Assembly: GCA_021831685.1 (NCBI GenBank)
Contig: JAKBMG010000064.1
Coordinates: 1 to 57,384, forward strand
Direction: 5' to 3'
DNA: 57,384 nt
Source: Bacteroidota bacterium
GTDB taxonomy: Bacteria > Bacteroidota > Ignavibacteria > Ignavibacteriales > Ignavibacteriaceae
Shown here: positions 18,780 through 27,580 of the stretch, in pieces
How positions within the stretch are numbered: position 1 is the stretch's first letter
Layout: every line of letters starts with the position of its first letter
Made by a program: the position numbers and the translations under genes
The notes under the pieces: model-generated
Seen by the model: the letters and a program-made list of their open reading frames with translations, nothing else
Told to the model about the DNA's origin: nothing
Database searches by the model: none

Positions 18780-19682
18780 ATGAACTCAAAATTGATAAAT
18801 ATTAATTTAATAGATACAGAATTAAATTTTCAAATCCTTGATGTAAAATTAGAAGGTACTATTACACCACAAGGCTTAAAAACTTTAACATTACCCCGGA
18901 CAAAATTAAGCAAGGGTTTAATAATAAATGGTAGAACGCCTATTTGGTTAAGTGCATTTCTTCATTCGGAATATAAAAACAAAATATGGTTAGCCCAGTA
19001 TGATCCGCGGCTTGGCGCTATTATTACCCATGCAAAAGATAAAAAACAATTATTAAAGATTATCCCTAATAATAAAATTGTGAATTATCTTGCAGCTCCT
19101 CAGAATGAACAGCTAATTATAGCTTTATTGGGCCCCCCTCATAGCGGTAAAAGTGTTTTTTTATATGCCCTGTTTAAGAAACTTCTCGAATCTAATTTTA
19201 AATATTTCAATGACCAGGCTTTTATAATTAAAGGTGCGCCGGATGGTGAAGGCATCTGGTCTTCTGAAATATCACAGTCTATTGTAAAGAATATTAGATA
19301 TAAAAATAAATTTTCAAACAATTTTGTTCAAAAGGTTATTAGCCAAATTAATTCGATCAAAAAAACTAAATCACTAATTTTTATTGACTGCGGTGGTAAA
19401 ATCGATGAATCGAACTCCCGTATCCTTTCTAACTGCAATAGTGCAATAATTGTCTCTAACGATCAAGATAAAGCTAATGCCTGGAAGAAAGCTTATATTT
19501 CCGATAAATTAAAGCTGATTGCAGAAATTCATTCAACAATCGATAGTAAGATAAAAACAAAAATTAATTATAAGGAAAATGATCGTTTTGATATGACTAT
19601 ATTCGGGCTTGACAGAGAAAATAAGAATATCATTATTCCTCAGGATTTTATTAATTATTTTATAAAAAATTTCAGGAGTTAA
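18780..19682 (+). CDS. csx3: Csx3 (Crn3) ring nuclease fused to a P-loop ATPase/kinase-like domain
   Basis: N-terminal about 90 residues are Csx3: ISG-like LIINGRTPIWLSAFLHSEY, then WLAQYDPRLGAIITHA, with the His and DPR residues of cyclic-tetra-adenylate ring nucleases. A Walker A (GPPHSGKS, residues 118-125) opens a second domain with SLIFIDCGGKID as a Walker B-like strand. Csx3-AAA fusions are known in type III loci; the role of the ATPase part is not settled. I prefer ATG 18780 (MNSKLININL) over 18750, because Csx3 proteins start directly at this strand. Two nucleotides precede the next gene, so it is coupled to the membrane protein. Confidence 0.82.
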   Translation: MNSKLININLIDTELNFQILDVKLEGTITPQGLKTLTLPRTKLSKGLIINGRTPIWLSAFLHSEYKNKIWLAQYDPRLGAIITHAKDKKQLLKIIPNNKIVNYLAAPQNEQLIIALLGPPHSGKSVFLYALFKKLLESNFKYFNDQAFIIKGAPDGEGIWSSEISQSIVKNIRYKNKFSNNFVQKVISQINSIKKTKSLIFIDCGGKIDESNSRILSNCNSAIIVSNDQDKANAWKKAYISDKLKLIAEIHSTIDSKIKTKINYKENDRFDMTIFGLDRENKNIIIPQDFINYFIKNFRS

Positions 19683-19683
19683 T

Positions 19684-20829
19684 ATGTTAGGTTGGTATTT
19701 TAAATGGTGGAGGGTTCGTCAGCTTAAAAAGCAGTCTCACATCCCTCATAAGCTAAAATTAAATACTCAAAGATTAAAATCCGAATGTGTTTATGAGATC
19801 AAAGAAAGATATAAACCGATTATGGATACTTTTGCAATGCTTAACCGTAAGCTTGTTGTAAAAGGTATAAAAGAAGATATCATTAAAGCAGATAGGGATG
19901 AGCATGGCATTGAAAAAGAAAAAAAAGATATCCTTTTTACACAAGGTGAAATTGAAAAGATGAAATCACTGCGGAGGTTCTATTGGTTTATTGTATTACT
20001 TTTCGTAATGGCTGAATCCGGACTTTATTACCTAACCGCCCAAGTTTTTTTACCCGGCGGTGCCGAATATGCCAAGCTGATACTTGCTCTTTTCCTGGGC
20101 TTAGTCGTTATGGTTGTTCTTAATTTTTCTTTTGAAAAACATTTTGAATATCGTGAAATAGTTGCAAATAAGGAAAAATTAAATATAAGCGATGAGGAAC
20201 TTAAGAATAAGAGAGATATTAGAATACTTGGTTACATCCTTGGGTTTTTATCCTTTGCTATTATGCTTACTGCCGGACTTGTAAGAATATATTTCCTTGA
20301 ACAAATGGATTTAACCGGTTATACTGCTCAAGAAGTAGCAAATTTACAAAAGGTTGGTACCTGGGCTTCTTACTTAACATTAGCCGTTACCTTTGCTTTA
20401 GCAATATTTCTGGCTTTACTTAAAAAGCAGCAGATGGCTAATAGTTATGCTTATAAAAGATATAAAAAATGGAACGAGACTATAAAAAAGGCTAATGAAT
20501 ATACACAGGATAGAATTAAAGCTAAACAAGATTTGGAAAATATTTATAAACCGTTGATTGACAAATATTGGCAGCTTGTTAAAGAACTTGAAAGAATTTG
20601 GGGTATTGAATATGATGAACAGGATAAAGATTTATTTGAAGATCTTAAAAAGCTAAGAAGATCAGGTACTTTAGAAATTAATAATAACGCCTATCAGAGA
20701 TTTGGAGAGGTCTTATACGCAGATTATGATTTATTCAAATTCGGTATTGAAAGAGATGCCGGAATAAAAGATATTCTTGCCCCGGTAAATGAAAGTAATG
20801 CTTCTAAAAAACCGGAGAATGTAGAATGA
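19684..20829 (+). CDS. Four-helix membrane protein coupled to a vWA lipoprotein (copy 1)
   Basis: Protein of 381 aa. Charged N-terminal about 95 residues, two membrane helices (FYWFIVLLFVMAESGLYYL; LILALFLGLVVMVVLNFS), a short cytoplasmic loop, two more helices (ILGYILGFLSFAIMLTAGLV; WASYLTLAVTFALAIFLALL), then a charged, coiled-coil-like C-terminal 130 residues. It overlaps the vWA lipoprotein by 4 nt and follows csx3 by 1 nt. A second gene of the same layout lies at 45640-46716. Family not recognised. A membrane effector or scaffold used by the type III response is inferred from position. Confidence 0.7.
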   Translation: MLGWYFKWWRVRQLKKQSHIPHKLKLNTQRLKSECVYEIKERYKPIMDTFAMLNRKLVVKGIKEDIIKADRDEHGIEKEKKDILFTQGEIEKMKSLRRFYWFIVLLFVMAESGLYYLTAQVFLPGGAEYAKLILALFLGLVVMVVLNFSFEKHFEYREIVANKEKLNISDEELKNKRDIRILGYILGFLSFAIMLTAGLVRIYFLEQMDLTGYTAQEVANLQKVGTWASYLTLAVTFALAIFLALLKKQQMANSYAYKRYKKWNETIKKANEYTQDRIKAKQDLENIYKPLIDKYWQLVKELERIWGIEYDEQDKDLFEDLKKLRRSGTLEINNNAYQRFGEVLYADYDLFKFGIERDAGIKDILAPVNESNASKKPENVE

Positions 20830-21611
20830 AAAAAGTTTCTTTTTATTTTGTATTGGTTTTTCTATTTACTATAACATTTTTCTCTTGCTCTAATTCTAAA
20901 TCAAATGAGTCTTCTAATTTTATTTGCCTTGTTGACTTTTCTAAAAGTATTCCGCCTTCGACTCTCGATTGGTATAGAGAAGTTATTAAAAATAATATAA
21001 TCGCAAATCTAGGCGCGAAAGATAGAGTTACTGTCTTACCAATTGATTACGGCAGCCAGACAAGCAGTTCTGAAATTTTTGTTGCTGATCTTCAAAAACA
21101 ATCATTTAGAAAGCAATTTGACTCCCCTTTGCAGCAAGATATAATTGCCAAAAGGCGCCTTAAAATTTATATAGACAGCATTGAAGTGCTATTTGATTCA
21201 GCATTTAATAAAGCAAAAGTAGAACGTAGCAAATACAGCCAGGGTACAGATATTATTGGCGGCTTTACCCAAGCAAATAAATATTTTACACCGGGTCAAA
21301 ATAATATGATGGTCGCTTTTACAGATATGATACAGGAAACTGAACAATTAGACTTATATAAGAGTCTTTCTTCTGAAAAAGATATTAATATATTATTGAA
21401 AAAAGCGCCAATTCCTAATTTCAACAAGTTTGATGTATTTATAATGACGGGTGAGCAGCCTAAAATAAAAATAGAAAAATATGAACTGCTTAAAAAATTC
21501 TGGCAGACTTATTTTTCTAAAACAAACTTAAATCTTATTCAATATGAAAGCGGCGGAGAAAATATATTGGTAAATAAAATTAACTCTTATAAATCGAATA
21601 AAGACAATTGA
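20826..21611 (+). CDS. vWA-like domain lipoprotein (copy 1)
   Basis: Lipoprotein of 261 aa: signal peptide with lipobox (TFFSC), a Ser/Asn-rich linker, then a von Willebrand A-type fold. A MIDAS metal site is readable: DFSKS (DxSxS), GTDIIGGF with the Thr, and AFTDMIQE with the Asp. The end (YELLKKFWQTYF) matches a similar end in the second copy (IYAIEKFWIKYF). The mature protein would face the periplasm or outer membrane, next to its membrane partner. Function unknown; the domain suggests metal-dependent protein binding. Confidence 0.72.
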   Translation: MKKVSFYFVLVFLFTITFFSCSNSKSNESSNFICLVDFSKSIPPSTLDWYREVIKNNIIANLGAKDRVTVLPIDYGSQTSSSEIFVADLQKQSFRKQFDSPLQQDIIAKRRLKIYIDSIEVLFDSAFNKAKVERSKYSQGTDIIGGFTQANKYFTPGQNNMMVAFTDMIQETEQLDLYKSLSSEKDINILLKKAPIPNFNKFDVFIMTGEQPKIKIEKYELLKKFWQTYFSKTNLNLIQYESGGENILVNKINSYKSNKDN

Positions 21612-21619
21612 TATTTGTA

Positions 21620-21682
21620 GCACAGACTATCAGTCTGTGCAAGAAAATTACTAGCGATTCTATAATCGATTAAAATTTTCTT
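21620..21682. repeat. Nested hairpins between ancillary and effector operons
   Basis: A perfect 9-bp stem (GCACAGACT / AGTCTGTGC, 3-nt loop, 21620-21640) is followed directly by AAGAAAATT ... AATTTTCTT (21641-21682), enclosing CGATT/AATCG. This structured block in the 166-bp gap after the vWA gene could end the ancillary transcript or be a REP-like insertion. The remainder up to cas10 has only an AT-rich leader and a GGAG ribosome-binding site. Confidence 0.5.
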
Positions 21683-21777
21683 GATTTATTTTATTATAAA
21701 AACAAAAAGAATATTTATGGAAAAGATAATTTTATCACTCTACTTAATATTAAATTATACAAAGAAATGGAGTAAGT

Positions 21778-23262
21778 ATGACTAAAACTGCACTTTTAAT
21801 AGACATCACTTCCATTCAGAAATATGTTTTTTTAAGCAATAAGCTTAAAGAAAATCTTGGCGCATCATTTCTTATCTCGGATTTATATAATTCAATGGTC
21901 TCCAAAAACGATGCTGTCAAAGATATTCCGTTGAAAATAAATGGTGAATATGATGGTTACATGGGAGGTGGTAATGCTCTACTATTTTTTAATAGTAAAG
22001 TTGATGCAGAGGAATTTGTCATTGAATGGACAAAATCGTTATTGGTTCTTGCACCCGGTGTAACTGTTGCAACCGCTATTAATGAATGGAATGAGGGTGA
22101 AGACAAATTTACAAATTCCCGTGATGCTTTATTCGATAAATTAAGAGAAAACAAATCTAGATTTATTTCCCAAACTATTATCCCACGACACGGTATATCG
22201 GCAGAATGCAAGTCGGATGGCTATTCGATGGACGTTTGGAGCAACTCTGAAGGAGACTATATTTCTGCTTCAACAAATGCAAAAATATGTGCGTTCCCCG
22301 CCTCGAAAAAGAAAACAGATGAAGATTTTAACGAACCATTAGGAACTAATTTCTACTTTACTGATTTACTCGAAGATCTTGGTCAGAGCAAGGGAAGCGA
22401 AAACCATATTGCTATAGTCCATATTGATGGCAATTCTATGGGAGACAGGTTTAAAAAATTAAACTCACTTGAAGCTACTAAGCAATTATCGAAAGATGTT
22501 GAAAAAGCTGTTAAGGAATCTTTCAAAATACTTTTGAAAGCAATTGTCTTTGAACTTCAGGATGAAAAAAAGAAAGGTTATTTGTCCATCAAGAAAGAAG
22601 GTGAATTGCCAATTCGACCGATAATTATGGGCGGAGATGATATCACTTTTGCCTGCGATGGCAGAATGGGTATTTATTATGCCAAAATCTTTATGGAAGC
22701 TTTTCAAAACCAGGAAGACAATAATGGGAATAATCTTAAATTATCAAGTTGTGCCGGTATTGCTGTTATAAAAACAAAATATCCATTCTATAAAGGATAC
22801 CAGCTTGCAGAAGAATTATGCGCTAATGCGAAAAGCAAAAGAAGGGAAATGGGTAACAACGGTTCCTGGCTTGATTTCCATATTGCCTATGGAGGTTTTT
22901 CCGGCTCTCTTAAAGAAATCAGAGATATTCATTATAATGCTGCATTGGGAAGTCTGATTTATCGACCATATAAAATTCTGGATTCATCGGAAAATTCTTT
23001 TGAAACATTTATTTCTAATGCTAAAGAGTTAAGTAAAAAATGGCCAAATAATAAGCTTAAGGAACTTAGAGAAGTATTAACCCTAGGCAATGATGCAGCT
23101 AAAATTTTTGTTAGCGAAATGGAAGCACGAGGACTTGAATTGCCTGACATTGACACGAAAGGTTATAATAAGATACTATTTAAAAACCGGCTTACTCTAT
23201 ATTTTGATATGCTTGAGCTTCTTGAATACTATCCCAAATATGAATTGGAGGATGCAAATTGA
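21778..23262 (+). CDS. cas10: Cas10, HD-less, with GGDD cyclase motif
   Basis: Large subunit of a type III effector, 494 aa, much shorter than usual Cas10 (700-1000 aa). It starts directly with a palm domain (LLIDITSIQKYVFLSNKL); no N-terminal HD nuclease is present. IVHIDGNSMGDRF marks the second palm's first strand, and GGDD (residues 285-288, MGGDDITFACDG) is the cyclic-oligoadenylate synthase motif. So it should make signalling rings from ATP on target RNA binding but not cut DNA. It overlaps the next gene by 4 nt and heads an eight-gene operon. Confidence 0.92.
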   Translation: MTKTALLIDITSIQKYVFLSNKLKENLGASFLISDLYNSMVSKNDAVKDIPLKINGEYDGYMGGGNALLFFNSKVDAEEFVIEWTKSLLVLAPGVTVATAINEWNEGEDKFTNSRDALFDKLRENKSRFISQTIIPRHGISAECKSDGYSMDVWSNSEGDYISASTNAKICAFPASKKKTDEDFNEPLGTNFYFTDLLEDLGQSKGSENHIAIVHIDGNSMGDRFKKLNSLEATKQLSKDVEKAVKESFKILLKAIVFELQDEKKKGYLSIKKEGELPIRPIIMGGDDITFACDGRMGIYYAKIFMEAFQNQEDNNGNNLKLSSCAGIAVIKTKYPFYKGYQLAEELCANAKSKRREMGNNGSWLDFHIAYGGFSGSLKEIRDIHYNAALGSLIYRPYKILDSSENSFETFISNAKELSKKWPNNKLKELREVLTLGNDAAKIFVSEMEARGLELPDIDTKGYNKILFKNRLTLYFDMLELLEYYPKYELEDAN

Positions 23263-23942
23263 AAACAATTAAAATGACTATTGAATTACTTTCTGATACT
23301 CTATCCGGTTCCGGCGAAGGATTTGGAGCCGTGATTGATACGGATGTCCAATATGATGAATGTGGAATACCCTATATTTCTTCAAAAAGAATTAAAGGTT
23401 CTCTTCGTAATTCGCTAAATGATTTGCTCATAATGCCTGCGGTTTGGAAAGCTTTGGATTTTAAAGACGATAAAGGAAAAGATAAAATTCTAGATAAATA
23501 TTTCGGCGAAAAAGGGGCAGTTCAATCTTCACCCTTTAGTATTTCCAATTTTGTTATTGAAGATTATGAGTTGGTTAAGCCGTGGTTCGCTTTTCTTAAA
23601 ACTAAGTACTCAAGTATTTTTTCCAATGAAATAATATTATCGTCATTTACAAACATCCGCCGACAGACAAGCGTTGATGATGAAGGAATAGCTCTCGAGC
23701 ATAGTCTGAGAACATCGCGTGTCGTAAATAAGAAATTAAAATTTGTAGCCGATATAACATTTGAAAATGAAGATTTAGAAATTGAAAAATATCTTTCCCT
23801 TGCGTGTGCTAATCTTAAAAGAATAGGTTTAAAACGTAATAGGGGTCTCGGCGAGATTCGCTGCTCGCTTGAAGGAAATTTGATTCCTGCTGCTATCAGT
23901 AATTTTGAAGAAGTTTTGGAGGGTGCAAATGAAAAAAATTAA
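23259..23942 (+). CDS. Csm3-like RAMP (Cas7 family)
   Basis: Backbone-type RAMP of 227 aa, TTG start inside the cas10 stop (TTGA overlap). Signatures: MTIELLSDTLSGSGEGFGA, GIPYISSKRIKGSLRNSL and the glycine-rich GLKRNRGLGEIRCSLEG near the C-terminus. In the family, such subunits line the crRNA and cut target RNA every 6 nt through an Asp in a loop; the Asp-rich segment DTDVQYDE near residue 30 could supply it. Confidence 0.87.
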   Translation: MKTIKMTIELLSDTLSGSGEGFGAVIDTDVQYDECGIPYISSKRIKGSLRNSLNDLLIMPAVWKALDFKDDKGKDKILDKYFGEKGAVQSSPFSISNFVIEDYELVKPWFAFLKTKYSSIFSNEIILSSFTNIRRQTSVDDEGIALEHSLRTSRVVNKKLKFVADITFENEDLEIEKYLSLACANLKRIGLKRNRGLGEIRCSLEGNLIPAAISNFEEVLEGANEKN

Positions 23943-25464
23943 GTATCAGATCAGAACACTTGACCCGATAATTATTTCTTCTGAATCGGGCAATCAATTT
24001 ATGGTCCCAACAAAAGACTATGTCCCCGGAATAAATATTCTCGGCGCTCTCGCAGCAAAATACATCCAACAAAATAACCTTGGTAACTACTTTAATCAGC
24101 AAAAGCCGGATGACGCTAATTTTTTGGATTGGTTTATTAACGGCAAAGTTAATTTTTCTAACGCTTATAAGACCGATAAAATTGACGGCAATGAGTATGT
24201 AACTTATCCTCTTCCATTTTCAATTCAACATCTTAAAAATGATGAAAGCAAAATCTTTGATTTGTTATATGAAGAATCATCTGAACAAACTAAAGCTTTC
24301 AACGGTTTTGGATTATTAAAGGATTTAAAATTATATAAAACAAAAATTAATAAGTCCACCGATCCGCACCACGAAAGAGATTATACGACCGGAGCTCCAA
24401 AACAAAATGTCTTTTTTAACTATGAATCTATTGATGCAAACCAAACTTTTGAAGGGACTATATACGGTGATGATAATTGTATCGAAGAATTTTATAAACA
24501 ATTTTCTGATTTACTTCAACTAAGAATCGGCAGATCTAAAACTTCAGAATATGGCAAAATACAATTAAGTCTAAGTCAGCCGGAAAACCAATCAGAAGAT
24601 AATATTGTACCGAATGAAGATGAAACAATTTCATTAACATTTTTTTCTAATGTAATTCTGTATGATAAAAACGGTTCTACTTCATGTAGCATGCAAACTC
24701 TTGAAGAATATCTTAAAGAAAAAATTTCGGGTATTAGCAAAATTAAAAAGGCGTTTCTCAGAACCGAAGAAATTGAAAACTACGTTTCAGTTTGGAAATT
24801 GAAAAAACCATCTGAAGTTTCATTTCAAGCAGGCTCTTGTTTGCTTCTTAAAGTTAAAGCAAGCGATATTGAAACAATGAAAAAATTGCAATCAGACGGA
24901 ATCGGCGAAAGAAGGAACGAAGGTTTTGGCCAAATTACCTTTGGACTACAAAGAATGCGAATTACAAAAGCTGAATTTGAAAAAGAAGTATCTAAAAGTC
25001 CAACATTACCAGTTCCGGAATTAGTTAAGAAAAAAACTTTCAAAATTGTCGAAGAATATCTCAAAAAAATATCTGCTGTTGAAGCGCTTAAAATTGTAAG
25101 CTCTAATTCAAAAGGGTTGAACAAGAAAATATCTTCTTCACAAATCAGTAAGCTTGAGGGGATCTGTAGAATTAGCGATTCTGATAAAACCTTTAAGAAA
25201 AAAATTGATAGCTTAAGGAAAATATCAAAAGAACAACTTATCAGCTGCCGTTTTGATAAAAGCAATCTGTTCGATTTTCTGACAAAAGAAAACATCCTAA
25301 ATAACTCCGATATTAGAAATGAAATAACAAAAATGGGAACGCTATTTACTGACGTTGGAATTGAGTTAACTAAGATTGAAGAAATTACTCCCCAACTATA
25401 CAGAGCATATTATTTAATCTTGTTTGCTGCTATGCGTAAAGCAATTAAAGGAGGACAAAAATAA
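23929..25464 (+). CDS. csx10: Csx10-like RAMP (type III-D Cas5-like) with helical tail
   Basis: About 511 aa from ATG 23929 (MKKIKYQIRTLDPI); the in-frame ATG 24 nt earlier lacks a good site, while GGAGG lies before 23929. Overlaps the previous gene by 14 nt. SSESGNQFMVPTKDYVPG at the N-terminus and DGIGERRNEGFGQITFG near residue 345 are typical of Csx10, the crRNA 5-prime-handle-binding subunit of subtype III-D. After about residue 365 the protein changes to roughly 145 residues of charged helices. These could stand in for the small Cas11 subunit, for which no separate gene is seen. Confidence 0.85.
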   Translation: MKKIKYQIRTLDPIIISSESGNQFMVPTKDYVPGINILGALAAKYIQQNNLGNYFNQQKPDDANFLDWFINGKVNFSNAYKTDKIDGNEYVTYPLPFSIQHLKNDESKIFDLLYEESSEQTKAFNGFGLLKDLKLYKTKINKSTDPHHERDYTTGAPKQNVFFNYESIDANQTFEGTIYGDDNCIEEFYKQFSDLLQLRIGRSKTSEYGKIQLSLSQPENQSEDNIVPNEDETISLTFFSNVILYDKNGSTSCSMQTLEEYLKEKISGISKIKKAFLRTEEIENYVSVWKLKKPSEVSFQAGSCLLLKVKASDIETMKKLQSDGIGERRNEGFGQITFGLQRMRITKAEFEKEVSKSPTLPVPELVKKKTFKIVEEYLKKISAVEALKIVSSNSKGLNKKISSSQISKLEGICRISDSDKTFKKKIDSLRKISKEQLISCRFDKSNLFDFLTKENILNNSDIRNEITKMGTLFTDVGIELTKIEEITPQLYRAYYLILFAAMRKAIKGGQK

Positions 25465-26921
25465 TGAATGACGGTAAATTAGTTCTCGAAGGCAAAATAG
25501 AATTACTTTCTCCCCTTCATATCGGTAGCGGCGAGAATGATTCGACCGACCTTGATGTAATAATGGATAACGATGGCAATCCTTTTATTACTTTTACCTC
25601 CTTTATCGGAGCGCTTCAACATCATCTTAGGAAGAATTATACTACTGACGATAGTGAGATGAAAAAACTTTTTGGGTTTACTGAAAATGATATTTCTCAA
25701 GGAAGCACAATCATTGGAACTGACCTGTTTTTATTCAAAGATACCAAAAGTGTTATCGCAACAAGAGATGGTATTAGAATAGATTTAAAAACCGGTATAG
25801 TAGCTGATAAAGCTAAATATGATTATCAAATTGTTGATAAAGGCGCTAAATTTTCTTTCACTTTAGAAGCTGCTTATTCTTCTCTTCCAGACAAAATCTC
25901 TAAACAAACTTTGATTCAATATTCTTCAACAATTTTAGAAATGCTTAAGGTAAATGATGTCGATGATGAACAGTCTGGTTTGAGAATTGGCGCAAAGACA
26001 AATAATGGGCTTGGTAAAATTCAGCTTATTGATGAAAAGCTTTATGATTATGATTTTACTGATTACAAAAATGTTATTTTATGGTTGAAAGGAAATCTAG
26101 AGGGAAATCAAGAAAAACCTGCCCGTATTGATATCAAAAATGTTATTCCGTTGCAAAAAAATGAGATCGATTTAATTATTGACGCTTATCTTGATCTTAA
26201 AACTTCTCTCATTCAACGTTCTTATAACGATGATCCTTCAATGCCGGATGCTTCCCACATCCAATCGGAAGAAATTCTAATTAAACCGGACGGTAAGGAA
26301 GAAGTGATAAAAAATAATATTTTAACCGGATCGGGAACCAAGGGCGCTATTACCGCAAGAGCCAAAAGAATTCTTAATACCATTTGGACAAATGATGAGC
26401 AGTCTAAACTCAAATTTATTGATAAGCTATTTGGTTATGTTAATGATCCAAAAGATGCAACAGACAAGCGGGAGGACAAAAAGCCTAAAAAAGCAAAGCT
26501 GCAAATTGAAGAACGTGAACTTCCTGCTTATGTTGCTGAATTACAATCACGCATTAAAATAGACCGCTTCACGGGAGGAACAATCAACGGAGCTTTATTT
26601 GATTCTATGCCGTTGTTTAATACCAAACAAGTTGCTCAGGAAATTGACTTAAAGAAGAAATATACCAGAATAACTATACGTGTAAGAGATTGTTCAGAAG
26701 CTGAAGCTGGTTTAATGCTTCTTGTTCTTAAAGATTTGTGGACAGGTGACCTTCCAGTTGGTGGTGAAAAGGGAATCGGCAGAGGTGTTTTTAATGGCGA
26801 TTCTGCATCAATAAAATTTCAGAACAAAACAATAATGCTGAAACAAGGACTTAATAACTTGTCTGAGTTACAAAAATATGTTGATGCTTTAGTAAAAGAA
26901 GCTGGAGGTAAAAAATGTTGA
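25464..26921 (+). CDS. Double RAMP protein (Cas7-like fusion)
   Basis: RAMP of 485 aa with two Cas7-like units. The first begins GKIELLSPLHIGSGENDSTD and ends near SGLRIGAKTNNGLGKIQL. The second has NNILTGSGTKGAITARAKRI, the acidic-basic IKIDRFTGGTINGALFDS (Csm3-type hinge), and the glycine-rich LPVGGEKGIGRGVFNG. Such fused Cas7 subunits are typical of III-D. Start overlaps the csx10 stop; end overlaps csx19 by 7 nt. Confidence 0.87.
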   Translation: MNDGKLVLEGKIELLSPLHIGSGENDSTDLDVIMDNDGNPFITFTSFIGALQHHLRKNYTTDDSEMKKLFGFTENDISQGSTIIGTDLFLFKDTKSVIATRDGIRIDLKTGIVADKAKYDYQIVDKGAKFSFTLEAAYSSLPDKISKQTLIQYSSTILEMLKVNDVDDEQSGLRIGAKTNNGLGKIQLIDEKLYDYDFTDYKNVILWLKGNLEGNQEKPARIDIKNVIPLQKNEIDLIIDAYLDLKTSLIQRSYNDDPSMPDASHIQSEEILIKPDGKEEVIKNNILTGSGTKGAITARAKRILNTIWTNDEQSKLKFIDKLFGYVNDPKDATDKREDKKPKKAKLQIEERELPAYVAELQSRIKIDRFTGGTINGALFDSMPLFNTKQVAQEIDLKKKYTRITIRVRDCSEAEAGLMLLVLKDLWTGDLPVGGEKGIGRGVFNGDSASIKFQNKTIMLKQGLNNLSELQKYVDALVKEAGGKKC

Positions 26922-27580
26922 GTAATACGAAATCCCGCATTGCGGGAAATAATGAAAACACAATAAACGGACTTGAGTTAAAAGAAATATCTTCTCAAGC
27001 ATTTCCTGTAAGCGCATTTGATGAATTGGATAATAAACAACTGAGTACAATACTTGATGAAATAAATAAAAAAACTCCCCTCTCCTTTATAAGGAAAGGG
27101 GCTGGGGTCGCTTTTGTTGTAGCTTATCTCGATTACAAAGTTCTCATCGGCAAATATACAAACGGCTCTTTTCCTTTTTTCAATAACGAACAAATTGAAC
27201 CCAAATTTATTCAGCGAATAAGAATATTCAATCAAAATGAAGAACTTATGCTGTGGAGAAGCGAGGGGAAATTAAAGGGAAGGTACCGCAAAGATAATGA
27301 TGGGAATAAAATTGATGTCGTTGATAACGATCAGGTTTTATTCGGTACAAAAGCTGAAGAAATTAACGGTTATACAAAACTAACTGAAGAACGGGGAACG
27401 GAGATCATTATTCCATTTAAAGATATAATTCTTGATGGAAACAAGAAAGAAGATAGAATAAAAATTAAAACAAGAAATTATATCGGCTTCAACGAAATTC
27501 ATCAAGCTACTTATATTGACAGCAGGTTCGTTGAATTTACTTTTGTTAAAGAAAATAATCCAACCGGAGGAATAAAATGA
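26915..27580 (+). CDS. csx19: Csx19-like type III-D accessory subunit, carrying repeat insertions
   Basis: Protein of 221 aa. FNQNEELMLWRSEGKLKGRY, DNDQVLFGTKAEEINGYTKL and the EERGTEIIIPF segment match the Csx19 pattern that goes with Csx10 in subtype III-D; its function is unknown. GGAGG precedes ATG 26915. Two palindromic repeats lie inside the frame: CCCGCA/TGCGGG at 26934-26946, and a CCCCTCTCC-type hairpin at 27077-27101 that adds the peptide TPLSFIRKGAG. Both keep the frame open. Overlaps both neighbours by a few bases. Confidence 0.75.
   Translation: MLSNTKSRIAGNNENTINGLELKEISSQAFPVSAFDELDNKQLSTILDEINKKTPLSFIRKGAGVAFVVAYLDYKVLIGKYTNGSFPFFNNEQIEPKFIQRIRIFNQNEELMLWRSEGKLKGRYRKDNDGNKIDVVDNDQVLFGTKAEEINGYTKLTEERGTEIIIPFKDIILDGNKKEDRIKIKTRNYIGFNEIHQATYIDSRFVEFTFVKENNPTGGIK
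27077..27101. repeat. REP-like hairpin inserted in csx19
   Basis: CCCCTCTCCTT and AAGGAAAGGGG form an 11-bp stem with one mismatch and a 3-nt loop, followed by CTGGGGTCG. This resembles the CCCCTCTCC ... GGAGAGGGGCTGGGGTGAGG repeats scattered in many bacterial genomes. It sits in frame within a coding sequence, which is unusual. Confidence 0.6.
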
